Source: an uncultured Lachnospiraceae bacterium (GTDB taxonomy: Bacteria; Bacillota; Clostridia; Lachnospirales; Lachnospiraceae). From it: 64,000 nucleotides of DNA. The stretch covers positions 55,361 through 119,360 of the forward strand of contig ONBT01000002.1 of assembly GCA_900316075.1 (NCBI GenBank), written 5' to 3'. A program made the translations under genes and the position numbers. Under the pieces are notes generated by a model, which saw nothing but the letters and a program-made list of their open reading frames with translations, ran no database searches and was not told the DNA's origin. Below are positions 42,381-52,264 of the stretch, piece by piece (within the stretch, counting starts at the first letter, position 1; each line of letters starts with the position of its first letter).

Positions 42381-43058
42381 TCAATGGGTATTCTTTTTTG
42401 CAACCGTATTTCCTATGATCTGTATGATGGAAACCATGATGACGAGTACGAGTACCGTGACAAGGGTGGCATCCGTCTGATTCCGGTCGTGACCATAGCG
42501 GATGGCAAAATCGCCGAGTCCGCCGGCGCCCACGGCCCCCGCCATGGCAATGAGACCGAAGAGGCTGATGATGGCAATCGTCGTGCCCCGGGCCAGGGGA
42601 GCTATGCTCTCCTTCAGGTAGACCCGGAAGATGATGCCGGGAGCGCTTACGCCAAAGGCTTCCGCCGCTTCCACCTGCCCCCGGTCCACCTGGGAAAGCG
42701 CACTCTCCACCTGCCTCGAATAGAAGGGGATGGCCCCGATGACCAGGGGGACGATGGCTCCCTTGAGACCGATGGCCGTCCCCATGATGAGGCGGGACAG
42801 GGGCATGAGCCCGGCCAGGAGGATGACGAAGGGAATGGAACGGAAAAGATTGATGATCTTGTCCAGGACCTGATAGATGACCTTGTTCGGCCGGATTCCC
42901 TTGTCACCGGTGATGACGAGGATGATGCCGAGGATGAGTCCGAAGAGAATAACGAAAACCCCGGCCCATGCCGCCATCAGAAGGGTTTCTACGATAGCTT
43001 TGCCGAACACGTCGGCCTTTGCCGCCACATTAGGCGCAATTTGCTGAAAGAACTTCAT
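42381..43058 (-). CDS. metI: Methionine ABC transporter permease
   Basis: The 225-residue protein has five or so membrane helices and the permease loop VEAAEAFGVSAPGIIFRVYLKESI, which contacts the ATPase. It begins inside the end of metN (29-base overlap in another frame). The gene order metN-metI-metQ identifies the system. Confidence 0.94.
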   Translation of the reverse strand: MKFFQQIAPNVAAKADVFGKAIVETLLMAAWAGVFVILFGLILGIILVITGDKGIRPNKVIYQVLDKIINLFRSIPFVILLAGLMPLSRLIMGTAIGLKGAIVPLVIGAIPFYSRQVESALSQVDRGQVEAAEAFGVSAPGIIFRVYLKESIAPLARGTTIAIISLFGLIAMAGAVGAGGLGDFAIRYGHDRNQTDATLVTVLVLVIMVSIIQIIGNTVAKKNTH

Positions 43059-44088
43059 TGTCCCGGATCACCTCCACTCCGACTCCTATGGATTTCAGAT
43101 GCTGTATGGCCCTTCCGATCTGTTCGGCCGGCCCGCCCACCAGGGCAACCAGACCGCCGACCGGATGGTCTCTGATGATTTCCACATTGGCAAAAAGAAT
43201 ATTGATTACGATTCCGTATTTTCTGGAGAGGTCGGATACCAGGGGCTCCGACGTCGTCTTTTCAAGATACCGGAGGCGGAGAATACATTCGCCCGGTGAA
43301 AGCTCTACAAGGGGGCTTTCCGCCGCAATCAGGTCGTTGATGACCGAGAGGTTCATCGTGCTCTCCACGAAGTTCTTCGTGATGTCCGCCTGCGGATTGG
43401 AGAAAATCGAAAAGACGTCGCCTTCCTCGACGATCTCGCCCTTTTCCATGACCCCGACCCGGTCGCAGATTTCCTTGATCACGTCCATCTCATGGGTCAC
43501 TAAGATAATGGTGACGCCAAGTTCGGTGTTGATTCGCTTCAGGAGCTTCAAAACACTCTTCGTGGTCTGGGGATCGAGGGCGCTGGTGGCTTCATCCGAA
43601 AGGAGCACCTCCGGGTCCGTCGTCAGGGCTCGGGCAATTGCCACCCGCTGCTTCTGCCCTCCGGAAAGTTCGGAAGGATAGGCCCCCTTCTTGTCCGAAA
43701 GATCCACAAGCTCGAGGAGCTTTTCGACCTTGTCCGTGATTTCCGCCTTTGTCCGGCCCGTGTAGCGGAGGGGGAAGGCCACGTTTTCAAACACCGTCCT
43801 CGAAGGAAAGAGCTGAAACTGCTGGAAAATCATCCCGATCCGGCGACGCTCCTTCCTAAGCACCTTGGGGGAGAGATCTGTGAGACAGATGTCATCAAGA
43901 AAGACCTTTCCTTCCGTTGGCCTTTCCAGGAGATTCACGGTCCGGATCAGGGTGGATTTCCCGGCTCCGGAAAAACCGATGATGCCGTAGATTTCTCCGT
44001 CCCGTATGGTGAGGTCCACACCCTTCAGAACTTCCAAGGGACCGTCCTTCGTTTCAAATGTTTTTTTGATTCCTTCCAGTCGGATCAT
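43030..44088 (-). CDS. metN: Methionine ABC transporter ATPase
   Basis: The 352-residue ATPase has Walker A GFSGAGKST, signature LSGGQKQRVAIARAL and Walker B VLLSDEATSALD. The C-terminal 90 residues form the NIL domain that binds methionine and inhibits transport when the cell is replete. No S-box (SAM riboswitch) or T-box was seen in the leader; control looks to be by the adjacent LysR protein. Confidence 0.95.
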   Translation of the reverse strand: MIRLEGIKKTFETKDGPLEVLKGVDLTIRDGEIYGIIGFSGAGKSTLIRTVNLLERPTEGKVFLDDICLTDLSPKVLRKERRRIGMIFQQFQLFPSRTVFENVAFPLRYTGRTKAEITDKVEKLLELVDLSDKKGAYPSELSGGQKQRVAIARALTTDPEVLLSDEATSALDPQTTKSVLKLLKRINTELGVTIILVTHEMDVIKEICDRVGVMEKGEIVEEGDVFSIFSNPQADITKNFVESTMNLSVINDLIAAESPLVELSPGECILRLRYLEKTTSEPLVSDLSRKYGIVINILFANVEIIRDHPVGGLVALVGGPAEQIGRAIQHLKSIGVGVEVIRDNEVLSANCA

Positions 44089-44129
44089 AAGTGTCCACCT
44101 GCGTTTCTGCTGTTTTCTTATTGGTTGAA

Positions 44130-44192
44130 ATCCTACTATTTTGCAGGGCTATTGTCCAATACAGTAGGTCTATGCAGGGCTATAGGTTTTGC
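44130..44192 (-). promoter_or_regulatory. metN promoter with LysR-type operator
   Basis: TTGGAC (44159-44154), 18 bases, TAGGAT (44135-44130). Upstream of the -35 box the minus strand has GCAAAACCTATA (44192-44181) inside ATAGG-CAAAA-CCTAT. Two copies of ATAGCCCTGCA lie beside the promoter. The same 12-mer occurs at the same distance from the metB-like gene promoter. Confidence 0.6.
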
Positions 44193-44222
44193 CTATATTT
44201 TTACTCGATTTATATGTAAGCA

Positions 44223-44256
44223 TGTATCGAGCTCCTTGGCTCGTTGCCTACAAAAA
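44223..44256 (-). repeat. 34-bp repeat, copy 1 (after lysR)
   Basis: The plus strand begins TGTATCGAGCTCCTTGGC and ends in AAAAA, which is the T run of the lysR terminator. A second copy, differing mostly by transitions, is at 45325-45358. Confidence 0.55.
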
Positions 44257-44279
44257 AAGCAGGCCCGGAAAGGACCTGC
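44252..44279 (-). terminator. Terminator after the lysR gene
   Basis: GCAGGTCC-TTTCC-GGGCCTGC is followed by TTTTTTT on the minus strand. Confidence 0.9.
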
Positions 44280-44336
44280 CGCAAACGCTCTATATTTGAA
44301 TCTGTACTGGAATTGACCCAGGGTGCACTGATGCTC

Positions 44337-45275
44337 TCAAGTCTCCTGCCGGGTATCCCGGATGCCCAGATACTCCCTGATCTTTTCAATGTAATTTTGC
44401 CCGATATCGGACAGGGGAACCTTGTCCTTCGTAAGGAAGCCGATCTCCATGACGGAGTTCTGGGCCACGGAGTCCGACTCGAAGGGGACCGCTGCATAGT
44501 CGCTGCCGTTTAATTCCTCGCAGATGATGCCGGAACAGAGGGTGTAGCCGTCGAGACCGACCATGAGATTCAGCATGGTGGCCCGGTCGTTGGTTTTGAT
44601 TATTCTTGTATATTCCTCCGTGCTCAGGATTTCCTCGGCGTAGTAGAAGGATGTGGCGTCCCCCTGGTCAAAGGCCAGGCAGGGGTAGGGAGCCAGGTCC
44701 TCGAAGCGGATGGATTTCTTTTTTGCGAGCGGATGCCCCTTCCAGAGGTAGACATAAGCCTCGCAGTCAATCAGGTGGTGAAAGGTCAACCCGGCCGAGC
44801 GGATGAGCTTCAATAGAGCCGACCGGTTGAAGTCGCTGAGGTAGAGGATGCCGATTTCACTCTTCAGGGTAGCCACATCGGAAATCACGTCTTTCGTCTT
44901 CGTCTCCATGATGGCAAACTCATAGCGGCTGGTGTCGTATTCCTTCACCATCTCCACAAAGGCCTTGTCGGCGAAGGAATAGTGCTGGGTGGAGACCGAG
45001 AACTTCTTCTTCCTGTCCTTTGTCTTTCCCAGATAATCCAGAAGGTCCTGGTACTGGCTGTTCACGAGGCGGGCATGGAGGAGGAAGTCGCTCCCCTCCG
45101 GCGTCAGGGTGACTCCACGGCCGGAGCGGAAGAAGACGGGAAAGCCCAGCTCCTTTTCCAGCTCCTGAATCGAGGCCGACAGTGAAGGCTGGGAAATATA
45201 GAGAAGCTCGGAGGCCTTGTTGAAGGACCTCGCCTCTGCCACTGCAATTGCATAGTTTAACTGCTGTAAGGTCAC
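44337..45275 (-). CDS. LysR-family regulator, probably of sulfur amino acid genes
   Basis: The 312-residue protein begins with a LysR helix-turn-helix (MTLQQLNYAIAVAEARSFNKASELLYISQPSLSASIQELEKELGFPVFFR), followed by an effector-binding domain. The start is a GTG with AGGAG ahead. It lies between cysK and metN, and both flanking units have the shared operator GCAAAACCTATA upstream. It is therefore likely to be the activator of cysteine/methionine genes, analogous to CmbR or YtlI, though not provably orthologous. Confidence 0.85.
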   Translation of the reverse strand: MTLQQLNYAIAVAEARSFNKASELLYISQPSLSASIQELEKELGFPVFFRSGRGVTLTPEGSDFLLHARLVNSQYQDLLDYLGKTKDRKKKFSVSTQHYSFADKAFVEMVKEYDTSRYEFAIMETKTKDVISDVATLKSEIGILYLSDFNRSALLKLIRSAGLTFHHLIDCEAYVYLWKGHPLAKKKSIRFEDLAPYPCLAFDQGDATSFYYAEEILSTEEYTRIIKTNDRATMLNLMVGLDGYTLCSGIICEELNGSDYAAVPFESDSVAQNSVMEIGFLTKDKVPLSDIGQNYIEKIREYLGIRDTRQET

Positions 45276-45324
45276 TTACTCCTGCTCCTCTCATACCGGC
45301 ATAAGGCCCAATCTACATAAAGGC

Positions 45325-45358
45325 TGTATCGCGCTCCCCGGCCCGCTGCCTGCAAAAA
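45325..45358 (-). repeat. 34-bp repeat, copy 2 (before lysR)
   Basis: The plus strand begins TGTATCGCGCTCCCCGGC and ends in AAAAA, the T run of the cysK terminator. It lies 50 bases upstream of lysR, so the two copies flank that gene. Confidence 0.55.
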
Positions 45359-45383
45359 GACGGAGCCTGCTGAAAAGGCTCCG
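45354..45383 (-). terminator. Terminator after cysK
   Basis: GCGGAGCC-TTTTCAGCA-GGCTCCGT is followed by CTTTTT on the minus strand. Confidence 0.85.
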
Positions 45384-45414
45384 CCTGAATGATATCTACA
45401 ATACACTTCTTTCT

Positions 45415-46326
45415 TCAGTCATACAAGCCCTTGGACAGGTACCGGTCGCCCCGGTCCGGGAAGACGACGACGATATTGCCATGGCCGATCTCCTCAGCCA
45501 GACGCAGGGCGGCAGACAAAGCCGCCCCGGAGGAAGACCCGGCCAGAATGCCCTCCTTCTTCGCCAGGGTCCGGCTGGCTCCATAGGCCTCGTCGTCCGT
45601 TACCTTATAGACCTTGTCCACGAGCTTCATGTCCATGGTCTCGGCAATGAAGTCGTTTCCGATGCCCTCGATATCGTAGTCCCCGTGCTCGCCGCCGCCG
45701 ATGATTGAACCGTAAGGGTCTGCGAGGACCCCCTGAATAGAAGGATTCTTCTCCTTCAGGTATTTAACGATGCCGGAAAAGGTGCCGCCGCTGCCGGCCC
45801 CGGCCACCAGGTAGTCGATATTCCCGTCCAATTGCTTATAGATTTCAGGTCCTGTCGTCTCATAGTGGGCCTGAGGATTGGCGGGATTATGAAACTGCCT
45901 CAAAGTAATGGCTCCGGGAATCTGACTCTTCAGTTCCTCCGCCTTTTTCTCAGCTCCCAGCATGCCGTCCGCCCGGGGAGTGGATACAATCTCCGCCCCC
46001 AGGGCCGCCATTATTTTCTTCTTCTCCTCCGAGAACTTTTCCGGTACGGCAAAGATGACCCGGTAACCCTTATTGAGGGCCGCAATGGCGATGCCGATAC
46101 CGGTGTTGCCGGCGGTGCCCTCAATGATGGTGCCGCCCGGTTTCAGGGTACCATCCTTTTCCGCCGCATGAATCATATACTCCCCGACCCGGTCCTTGAC
46201 GGATCCGGCCGGATTCATCAGCTCGAGCTTGGCATAGAGGTTCACGCCTTCCGGAACCCCCATGTGCCCGAGCTTCAGCATTGGAGTGTGACCAATCATT
46301 TCCTGTACGCTTGTATAGACTTCCAT
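45415..46326 (-). CDS. cysK: Cysteine synthase family enzyme
   Basis: The 303-residue fold-type II PLP enzyme has the Schiff-base Lys in NPAGSVKDRVGEYMI, the phosphate-binding loop EGTAGNTGIGIA and GAGSGGTFSGIVKYLKE. It makes cysteine from O-acetylserine and sulfide, or acts as cystathionine beta-synthase in reverse transsulfuration (as MccA). The second role is possible because a cystathionine lyase/synthase-type gene precedes it. The ATG at 46326 has GGAGGGAAAG ahead; the frame extends upstream to 46401 without a matching start. Confidence 0.88.
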   Translation of the reverse strand: MEVYTSVQEMIGHTPMLKLGHMGVPEGVNLYAKLELMNPAGSVKDRVGEYMIHAAEKDGTLKPGGTIIEGTAGNTGIGIAIAALNKGYRVIFAVPEKFSEEKKKIMAALGAEIVSTPRADGMLGAEKKAEELKSQIPGAITLRQFHNPANPQAHYETTGPEIYKQLDGNIDYLVAGAGSGGTFSGIVKYLKEKNPSIQGVLADPYGSIIGGGEHGDYDIEGIGNDFIAETMDMKLVDKVYKVTDDEAYGASRTLAKKEGILAGSSSGAALSAALRLAEEIGHGNIVVVFPDRGDRYLSKGLYD

Positions 46327-46466
46327 CTTCTTTCCCTCCTCTATGAAGAGCTTGTACGGATCCGGGAATTCCGGAAAACCGCTGGCAAAAGTATCTGTCA
46401 CGTCTGAATCACCTCGGTCATCTGATCGGAGGCATGCATATAAAGGTTACATCTGCTCTGTCCGAT

Positions 46467-47663
<1,197 letters not shown>

Positions 47664-47684
47664 CTAGGTTATTTATTGAAACGA

Positions 47685-47743
47685 ATTATGGCACAGTTGT
47701 ATTCCGTTTGCAAGTATTTTCCTATTATATTTATAGGTTTTGC
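47685..47743 (-). promoter_or_regulatory. Promoter and LysR-type operator of the cystathionine gene
   Basis: TTGCAA (47713-47708), 17 bases, CATAAT (47690-47685). Upstream, the inverted repeat CCTAT-AAATATA-ATAGG (47737-47721) contains the end of GCAAAACCTATA (47743-47732), identical to the metN operator and at nearly the same distance from the -35 box. Confidence 0.65.
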
Positions 47744-47834
47744 ATTGAAGCTGAAAAGGGCCGTTGAATGATGCGTAATCGGCAGATTGGGAAACATGCA
47801 AGGAAAAGATGGGCTCCGGATGGAGCAGAAGCAA

Positions 47835-47865
47835 GAAAACGGGACTGCGCCTCATGCGCAGCCCC
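47835..47865 (-). terminator. Terminator after truA
   Basis: GGGGCTGCGC-ATGAG-GCGCAGTCCC is followed by GTTTTC on the minus strand. Confidence 0.75.
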
Positions 47866-47909
47866 GTCCGGGAAACTCAGGTATTGTGCTTTGTTGTGCG
47901 TGGACATTT

Positions 47910-48710
47910 TCAATAGTCCACGCTCATGAAGGTCAGGCCTTCGGCCGGCGCTGTCGGTCCGGCCACCTTGCGGTCCTTGGCTTCAAGGATTTCGCCGACC
48001 TGCGCAGGCTCCATGCGATGAAGCCCCACTTCCATCAGGGTTCCGGCGATGATGCGGACCATGTGCTGCAGGAATCCGGTCCCGTGGATATTGAGGTAGA
48101 CATATCCCTTCGAGCGCCGCACCTCACAGACATCGACGGTGCGGACCGTGGACTTCTTCATATGGGGATTGCCGCAGAAGGACTTGAAATCGTGCTCTCC
48201 GATGAGGTACCTCGCCCCCTCGTTCATGGCGTCAACATCAAGTTCCTTGTACTTCCCGGTATCCGAATCCTTGCCCAATTCCAGACGGGTATAGTACTTG
48301 CGGTTGAAAATCGGTTTGACCGGTCCGTCGAAAATCGTATAGACATAGGACCGCCCTTTGGCATTGTAGCGGGCGTGGAAGCGGTCAGAAGCTTCCTTCA
48401 CGGAAATGACCGCAATGTCATCCGGCAGGTAGTGGTTGGCATAGTCCCGGATTTCCTCCTCGGAAAAGTCCGTGTCGATATGCATATTGGCGACGGCTCC
48501 TCGTGCGTGGACGCCTGCGTCCGTGCGGCCGGCCCCGATGATTTCGACGCCGCCCTGATCCTCATGGCCGGCCGCCTCCTTCGGAGCCCCGATCATACGG
48601 GTGAATACCGTCTCCAGCTTTCCCTGAATCGTATCCTTGCCCGGCTGCCGCTCCCAGCCGGAGTAGCGGGTCCCGTCGTAGGCGATCTTCAGCTTGTAGT
48701 TCTTTGTCAT
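47910..48710 (-). CDS. truA: tRNA pseudouridine(38-40) synthase
   Basis: The 266-residue enzyme isomerises uridines in the tRNA anticodon stem. It starts with KLKIAYDGTRYSGWERQPGKDTIQG, carries the catalytic Asp in GAGRTDAGVHARGAVAN and ends with the typical AVDGEGLTFMSVDY-like tail (APAEGLTFMSVDY). The stop of the upstream flavoprotein gene abuts its start, so the two are co-transcribed. Confidence 0.95.
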   Translation of the reverse strand: MTKNYKLKIAYDGTRYSGWERQPGKDTIQGKLETVFTRMIGAPKEAAGHEDQGGVEIIGAGRTDAGVHARGAVANMHIDTDFSEEEIRDYANHYLPDDIAVISVKEASDRFHARYNAKGRSYVYTIFDGPVKPIFNRKYYTRLELGKDSDTGKYKELDVDAMNEGARYLIGEHDFKSFCGNPHMKKSTVRTVDVCEVRRSKGYVYLNIHGTGFLQHMVRIIAGTLMEVGLHRMEPAQVGEILEAKDRKVAGPTAPAEGLTFMSVDY

Positions 48711-48711
48711 A

Positions 48712-49878
48712 TCACTTCAGCATTTCTTCCGCCAGCACATCCCATGCGGCCTGGTCGGCGGCCTTTCTCGTCGTCTTGATGGTGACGACGGGCTGCACGA
48801 GGGTGATATTCTTCATGGCAGAGAAGCGGGCCGTCATAAGCTTGCCGGCCTGGGGCGCCCAGGAGCCGTTCTCGATCAGGCCGACTGTCCGGTTCTGATA
48901 GAGCTTGTGCTCGAGGTGGTAGATGAAGTCCTCCACGCAGGGGAAGAGACCGGCATCATAGGTGGGCCCGGCCAGAATCATGCGGTCATATTCATAAGCC
49001 TTCTCGACGGCGTAGGAGACGTCCGTCCGCGTGAGGTCCATGGGAATGACATTGGCCCCCTTCTTCTGAAGCTCGGAAACGAAGTCCAGAACGGCCTTCT
49101 TCGTGTTTCCGTGAATCGAAGCATAGGGGAAGAAGATACCGGATTCTTCAGGCTCATAGGAAGCCCAGGTCTGATATTTTCCGATATAGAAGCCCAGGTT
49201 CTTCGAAAGGACCGGTCCGTGCAGGGGGGCAATCTTTGCTATGTCGAGCGAGGCTGCCTTGTTCAGAAGGGCAAGGACCTGGGTCCCGTACTTGCCCACG
49301 ATATTGATATAGTAGCGGCGGGCCTCCTCCAGCCACTCGTCCTCGGTCCAGTCGGCGTAGGTCGAGAGAGCTCCGAAGGTGCCGAAGCCGTCCGCAGAGA
49401 AGAGGACCTTCTCGGAATCCTCATAGGTCACCATGACCTCAGGCCAGTGGACCATGGGCGCCATGACGAAGTGGAGGGTGTGGCTGCCCAGGGACAGGGT
49501 CTCCCCCTCTTTCACTGCGATCATGCGGGAGGCGTAGTCCTTCTCGAAGAACTGGGCAATCATCTGCTTGGTCTTGTAGGAACCGACCAGCTGCATGTCC
49601 GGGTATTCGTCCGCCAGGGCCGCAATATTGGCCGAGTGGTCGGGCTCGAGGTGCTGAACGACGAGGTAGTCCGGCTTGCGCCCGCCGAGGACGGTCTTGA
49701 CATTCTTCATCCACTGCTCGGACCCCCGCTTGTCGCAGGTATCCATGACCGCAATCTTCTCGTCCAGGATCACATACGAATTGTAGCTGACCCCGGTCGG
49801 CACCGGGTACTGGCTCTCGAAAAGGTCAATCGTGGTGTCATCCACGCCGGTATATCTAATGCTTTCTGAAACGTCCAT
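48712..49878 (-). CDS. Flavodiiron protein (FprA family)
   Basis: The 388-residue protein combines a metallo-beta-lactamase-like diiron domain and a C-terminal flavodoxin domain. The diiron ligand motif HLEPDHSAN (H-x-E-x-D-H) is intact. The flavodoxin part shows YASIHGNTKKAVLDF. Such enzymes reduce oxygen to water, or nitric oxide, in anaerobes. GGAG six bases ahead supports the ATG at 49878, inside the stop region of the superoxide reductase gene. The pair forms an oxygen-defence unit. Confidence 0.92.
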   Translation of the reverse strand: MDVSESIRYTGVDDTTIDLFESQYPVPTGVSYNSYVILDEKIAVMDTCDKRGSEQWMKNVKTVLGGRKPDYLVVQHLEPDHSANIAALADEYPDMQLVGSYKTKQMIAQFFEKDYASRMIAVKEGETLSLGSHTLHFVMAPMVHWPEVMVTYEDSEKVLFSADGFGTFGALSTYADWTEDEWLEEARRYYINIVGKYGTQVLALLNKAASLDIAKIAPLHGPVLSKNLGFYIGKYQTWASYEPEESGIFFPYASIHGNTKKAVLDFVSELQKKGANVIPMDLTRTDVSYAVEKAYEYDRMILAGPTYDAGLFPCVEDFIYHLEHKLYQNRTVGLIENGSWAPQAGKLMTARFSAMKNITLVQPVVTIKTTRKAADQAAWDVLAEEMLK

Positions 49879-49889
49879 TCTTTTCTCCA

Positions 49890-50264
49890 TCAGACATCCG
49901 CCTTCCAGAGGCCGTGGAGATTACAGTATGCATAGACCGCTACAGCCTTGTCTCCGGGCGCAACGGTGAATTGAGCCTGTGGCGCATCCGAAGGAGTCAG
50001 CTTCGTGAGCTGGAAGCCCTTCTCGGTCTCGAGGCAGATCCACTGAATATAATGGGCGTCCGTCATGGGATGCTCTACGGAGCCTACGACAGCTTTGATT
50101 GTGCTGCCTTCTACTGTAACGGCCGGAACATGCTTTTCCTGAGCCGCATCGACTTCACCGGGAACCAGTTCCTTCATGGGCTCCCCGCAGCAGGTCGGCG
50201 TGCAGGCCGTCTTTTCGATGAAGGCAACAAAATTTCCGCATTTCATACAACGATAAAAGTACAT
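49890..50264 (-). CDS. Desulfoferrodoxin-type superoxide reductase
   Basis: The 124-residue protein has an N-terminal desulforedoxin-like Cys cluster (CMKCGNFV ... CCGEP). The C-terminal superoxide reductase domain carries the His/Cys ligands in EKHVP, EHPMTDAHYIQW and CNLHGLW. It reduces superoxide to peroxide without making oxygen. The ATG at 50264 has AAGGGG ahead. An extended -10 (TGTTACAAT) lies about 50 bases upstream. It is followed directly by the flavodiiron protein gene. Confidence 0.92.
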   Translation of the reverse strand: MYFYRCMKCGNFVAFIEKTACTPTCCGEPMKELVPGEVDAAQEKHVPAVTVEGSTIKAVVGSVEHPMTDAHYIQWICLETEKGFQLTKLTPSDAPQAQFTVAPGDKAVAVYAYCNLHGLWKADV

Positions 50265-50370
50265 GGCAACTACCCCTTTCTCTAAAGAAGCAAAAATGTC
50301 AGGCGGCACCCGCCGCTACAAAAGGATTGTAACATACTTATCCTGCCGCGTCCTGCTTTTCACGAATTAT

Positions 50371-51474
50371 TCATGAATGAATCCCAAGGACTTCGAAGGC
50401 TTCTTTGTATGGAGCGTGGCAGAGGCCCTTCTCCGTGATAATTCCAGTGAAAAGGCTGTGGTCAGAGACATCGAAGGCCGGGTTGAAGACATCGACGCCT
50501 TCCGGGGCCATCCGCTCCTTGTACCACATTTCGGTGACCTCGTCTTTGTCCCGCATCTCAATCGGAATCTCTTCCCCGGTCGGGGTGTTCATATCGATGG
50601 TCGAGCTCGGGGCGCAGATATACATGGGAATCCCGTAGTGGTGGGCCAGGATGGAAAGGCCACTGGTGCCGATCTTGTTCGCCGCGTCCCCGTTGGCCGC
50701 CACCCGGTCGCAGCCAACGAAAATGATGTCAACCTTCCCCGACTTCATCAGAAGGGAAGCCATATTGTCGCACTGGACCGTGGTCGGAATGCCCGAATGA
50801 AAGAGCTCGAAGGAGGTAAGGCGGGCCCCCTGCAGGAGGGGGCGGGTCTCGTCGCAGTAGACGTGCATGTCTTCCGGTGCCCAGCCCCTTTCGAGAGCCA
50901 TATACATGGGGGCCGTGGCCGTCCCGTACTTGGCCGTGGCCAGGGTGCCGGCGTTGCAGTGGGTCAGGATGCCCAGTGGTTTCTCATCCTTTTTGAGTTC
51001 CTTCATGAGACCGAAACCGATCTCCCCGATGCTGCGGGAAATGGCCACATCCTCTTCCCGGATGCGGTCGGCTTCCTCATAGAGGATCTCTTTGATTTCA
51101 GCTATCGGCTTATCCGAATTGGCTTTGACAGCGTCTTCCATCCGTTTCAGAGCCCAGAAAAGGTTGACCGCTGTGGGCCGGGAAGAGGCGAGATAGTCCT
51201 TGTCCCTTTCGAAAGACATGAGAAAGCCCGCATAATCAGAGGCCTCATAAGAATTCGAAAGCACTGCCATCCCGTAGGCCGCGCAGACACCGATGGCCGG
51301 AGCCCCCCGCACACGGAGCTTCTTGATGGCCTCGTAAATCTCTTCCGCCGTCGCAATCTGAATCCGCTTGATTGTCCCCGGCAGCAGGGTCTGGTCGATG
51401 ATGTCGACGCTCTTTTTCTCCGGCCCCCACTTGACCGTGATTACTTTCTCAAAAAAATCATCCAGTGATGACAT
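50371..51474 (-). CDS. mtnA: S-methyl-5-thioribose-1-phosphate isomerase
   Basis: The 367-residue enzyme of methionine salvage isomerises methylthioribose 1-phosphate. Typical segments are IDQTLLPG, RGAPAIGVCAAYG, the catalytic Cys in LTHCNAGTLATAKYGTA and Asp in VGCDRVAANGDAANKIGT. No other mtn gene is adjacent, although an aminotransferase of methionine type is at 38869. The ATG at 51474 has AAAGGAG ahead. Confidence 0.93.
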   Translation of the reverse strand: MSSLDDFFEKVITVKWGPEKKSVDIIDQTLLPGTIKRIQIATAEEIYEAIKKLRVRGAPAIGVCAAYGMAVLSNSYEASDYAGFLMSFERDKDYLASSRPTAVNLFWALKRMEDAVKANSDKPIAEIKEILYEEADRIREEDVAISRSIGEIGFGLMKELKKDEKPLGILTHCNAGTLATAKYGTATAPMYMALERGWAPEDMHVYCDETRPLLQGARLTSFELFHSGIPTTVQCDNMASLLMKSGKVDIIFVGCDRVAANGDAANKIGTSGLSILAHHYGIPMYICAPSSTIDMNTPTGEEIPIEMRDKDEVTEMWYKERMAPEGVDVFNPAFDVSDHSLFTGIITEKGLCHAPYKEAFEVLGIHS

Positions 51475-51485
51475 GGGAACTCCTT

Positions 51486-52121
51486 TCAAAACCTGGGCAG
51501 CAGGAAGACGAATCCGAAACGGTAGCGCACAAAGGCGTAGACCAGGGCGAGCACAATCGGAATCGAAAGGGCCACGGCCCGGTAGGCCCGGTCCTTCTCA
51601 ATCCCCCAGACACTGGCAAAAATCGAAAGCACGCAGAAGACGATGCTGATCAGGTGGTGGGGGGAGACCGCCCGGAACTCGAAGATGTGGTTCACGAGAC
51701 AGCAGGCCGTCACCGTCTCAAACAGGGCCAGTAGGACCGCAAACACCGGCCCCTTCAGGGTAGCGAGATAGGCCAATATGCCCCCGGCAATCGTCACGAT
51801 GAGGAAGAGAATAATGTGACCGCGTACATAGGCTATAAATCCACCCTTCCCAAGGACCGGCCACTGGACCAGGAGCATGAGGGTCAGGCCCACCAGGAAG
51901 AAGACGATGGTCTGAAAGAAGCTGATGGCGAAGTTGTCGTTCCGCGCGGCCAGAAGCAGACCGAAGAAGACCCACCACTCCCAGGCCCGGAAGAAGTCCG
52001 TGAAGGACGTTCCATTCATGTAGCCGATCTGGGCAAAGAGCCCGGCCAGGAGCCCCGAAATCAGGGCAATTGCGATAGCCCGGCCCCATGTCATATATTT
52101 TCCATTAAACAGACTTTTCAA
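51486..52121 (-). CDS. Integral membrane protein of unknown function
   Basis: The 211-residue protein has six or seven hydrophobic helices, starting in WGRAIAIALISGLLAGLFAQIGYMNG and ending VFLLPRF. A TTG at 52121 with GGGAGG eight bases ahead is the likely start (L-K-S-L-F-N-G-K-Y); a later ATG is at 52094. The reading frame extends upstream to 52187 without a credible start signal. It is 11 bases ahead of mtnA and may be co-transcribed with it. I recognise no family. Confidence 0.7.
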   Translation of the reverse strand: MKSLFNGKYMTWGRAIAIALISGLLAGLFAQIGYMNGTSFTDFFRAWEWWVFFGLLLAARNDNFAISFFQTIVFFLVGLTLMLLVQWPVLGKGGFIAYVRGHIILFLIVTIAGGILAYLATLKGPVFAVLLALFETVTACCLVNHIFEFRAVSPHHLISIVFCVLSIFASVWGIEKDRAYRAVALSIPIVLALVYAFVRYRFGFVFLLPRF

Positions 52122-52203
52122 ATGGTATACCTCCCGTATGTTTTTCGCACCGCTCCTTATTTTGCCACGAAACAGGCGCCCCCGCAACCATATTATTCAA
52201 TAG

Positions 52204-52232
52204 AAAAAAGCGCCGCGCATATGCGCGACGCC
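52204..52232 (-). terminator. Terminator after tuf
   Basis: GGCGTCGCGCAT/ATGCGCGGCGC is followed by TTTTTT on the minus strand. GAATAATATGG, a weak copy of the recurrent motif, follows. Confidence 0.88.
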
Positions 52233-52264
52233 TCATTATTTCATTTGGGCTGTACCGTCAATGA

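Noticed and set aside
44089..44336. SAM riboswitch or T-box ahead of metN
   Set aside because: No S-box core and no TGGNACCGCG T-box sequence was found. The region holds a terminator, a promoter and LysR-type repeats instead.
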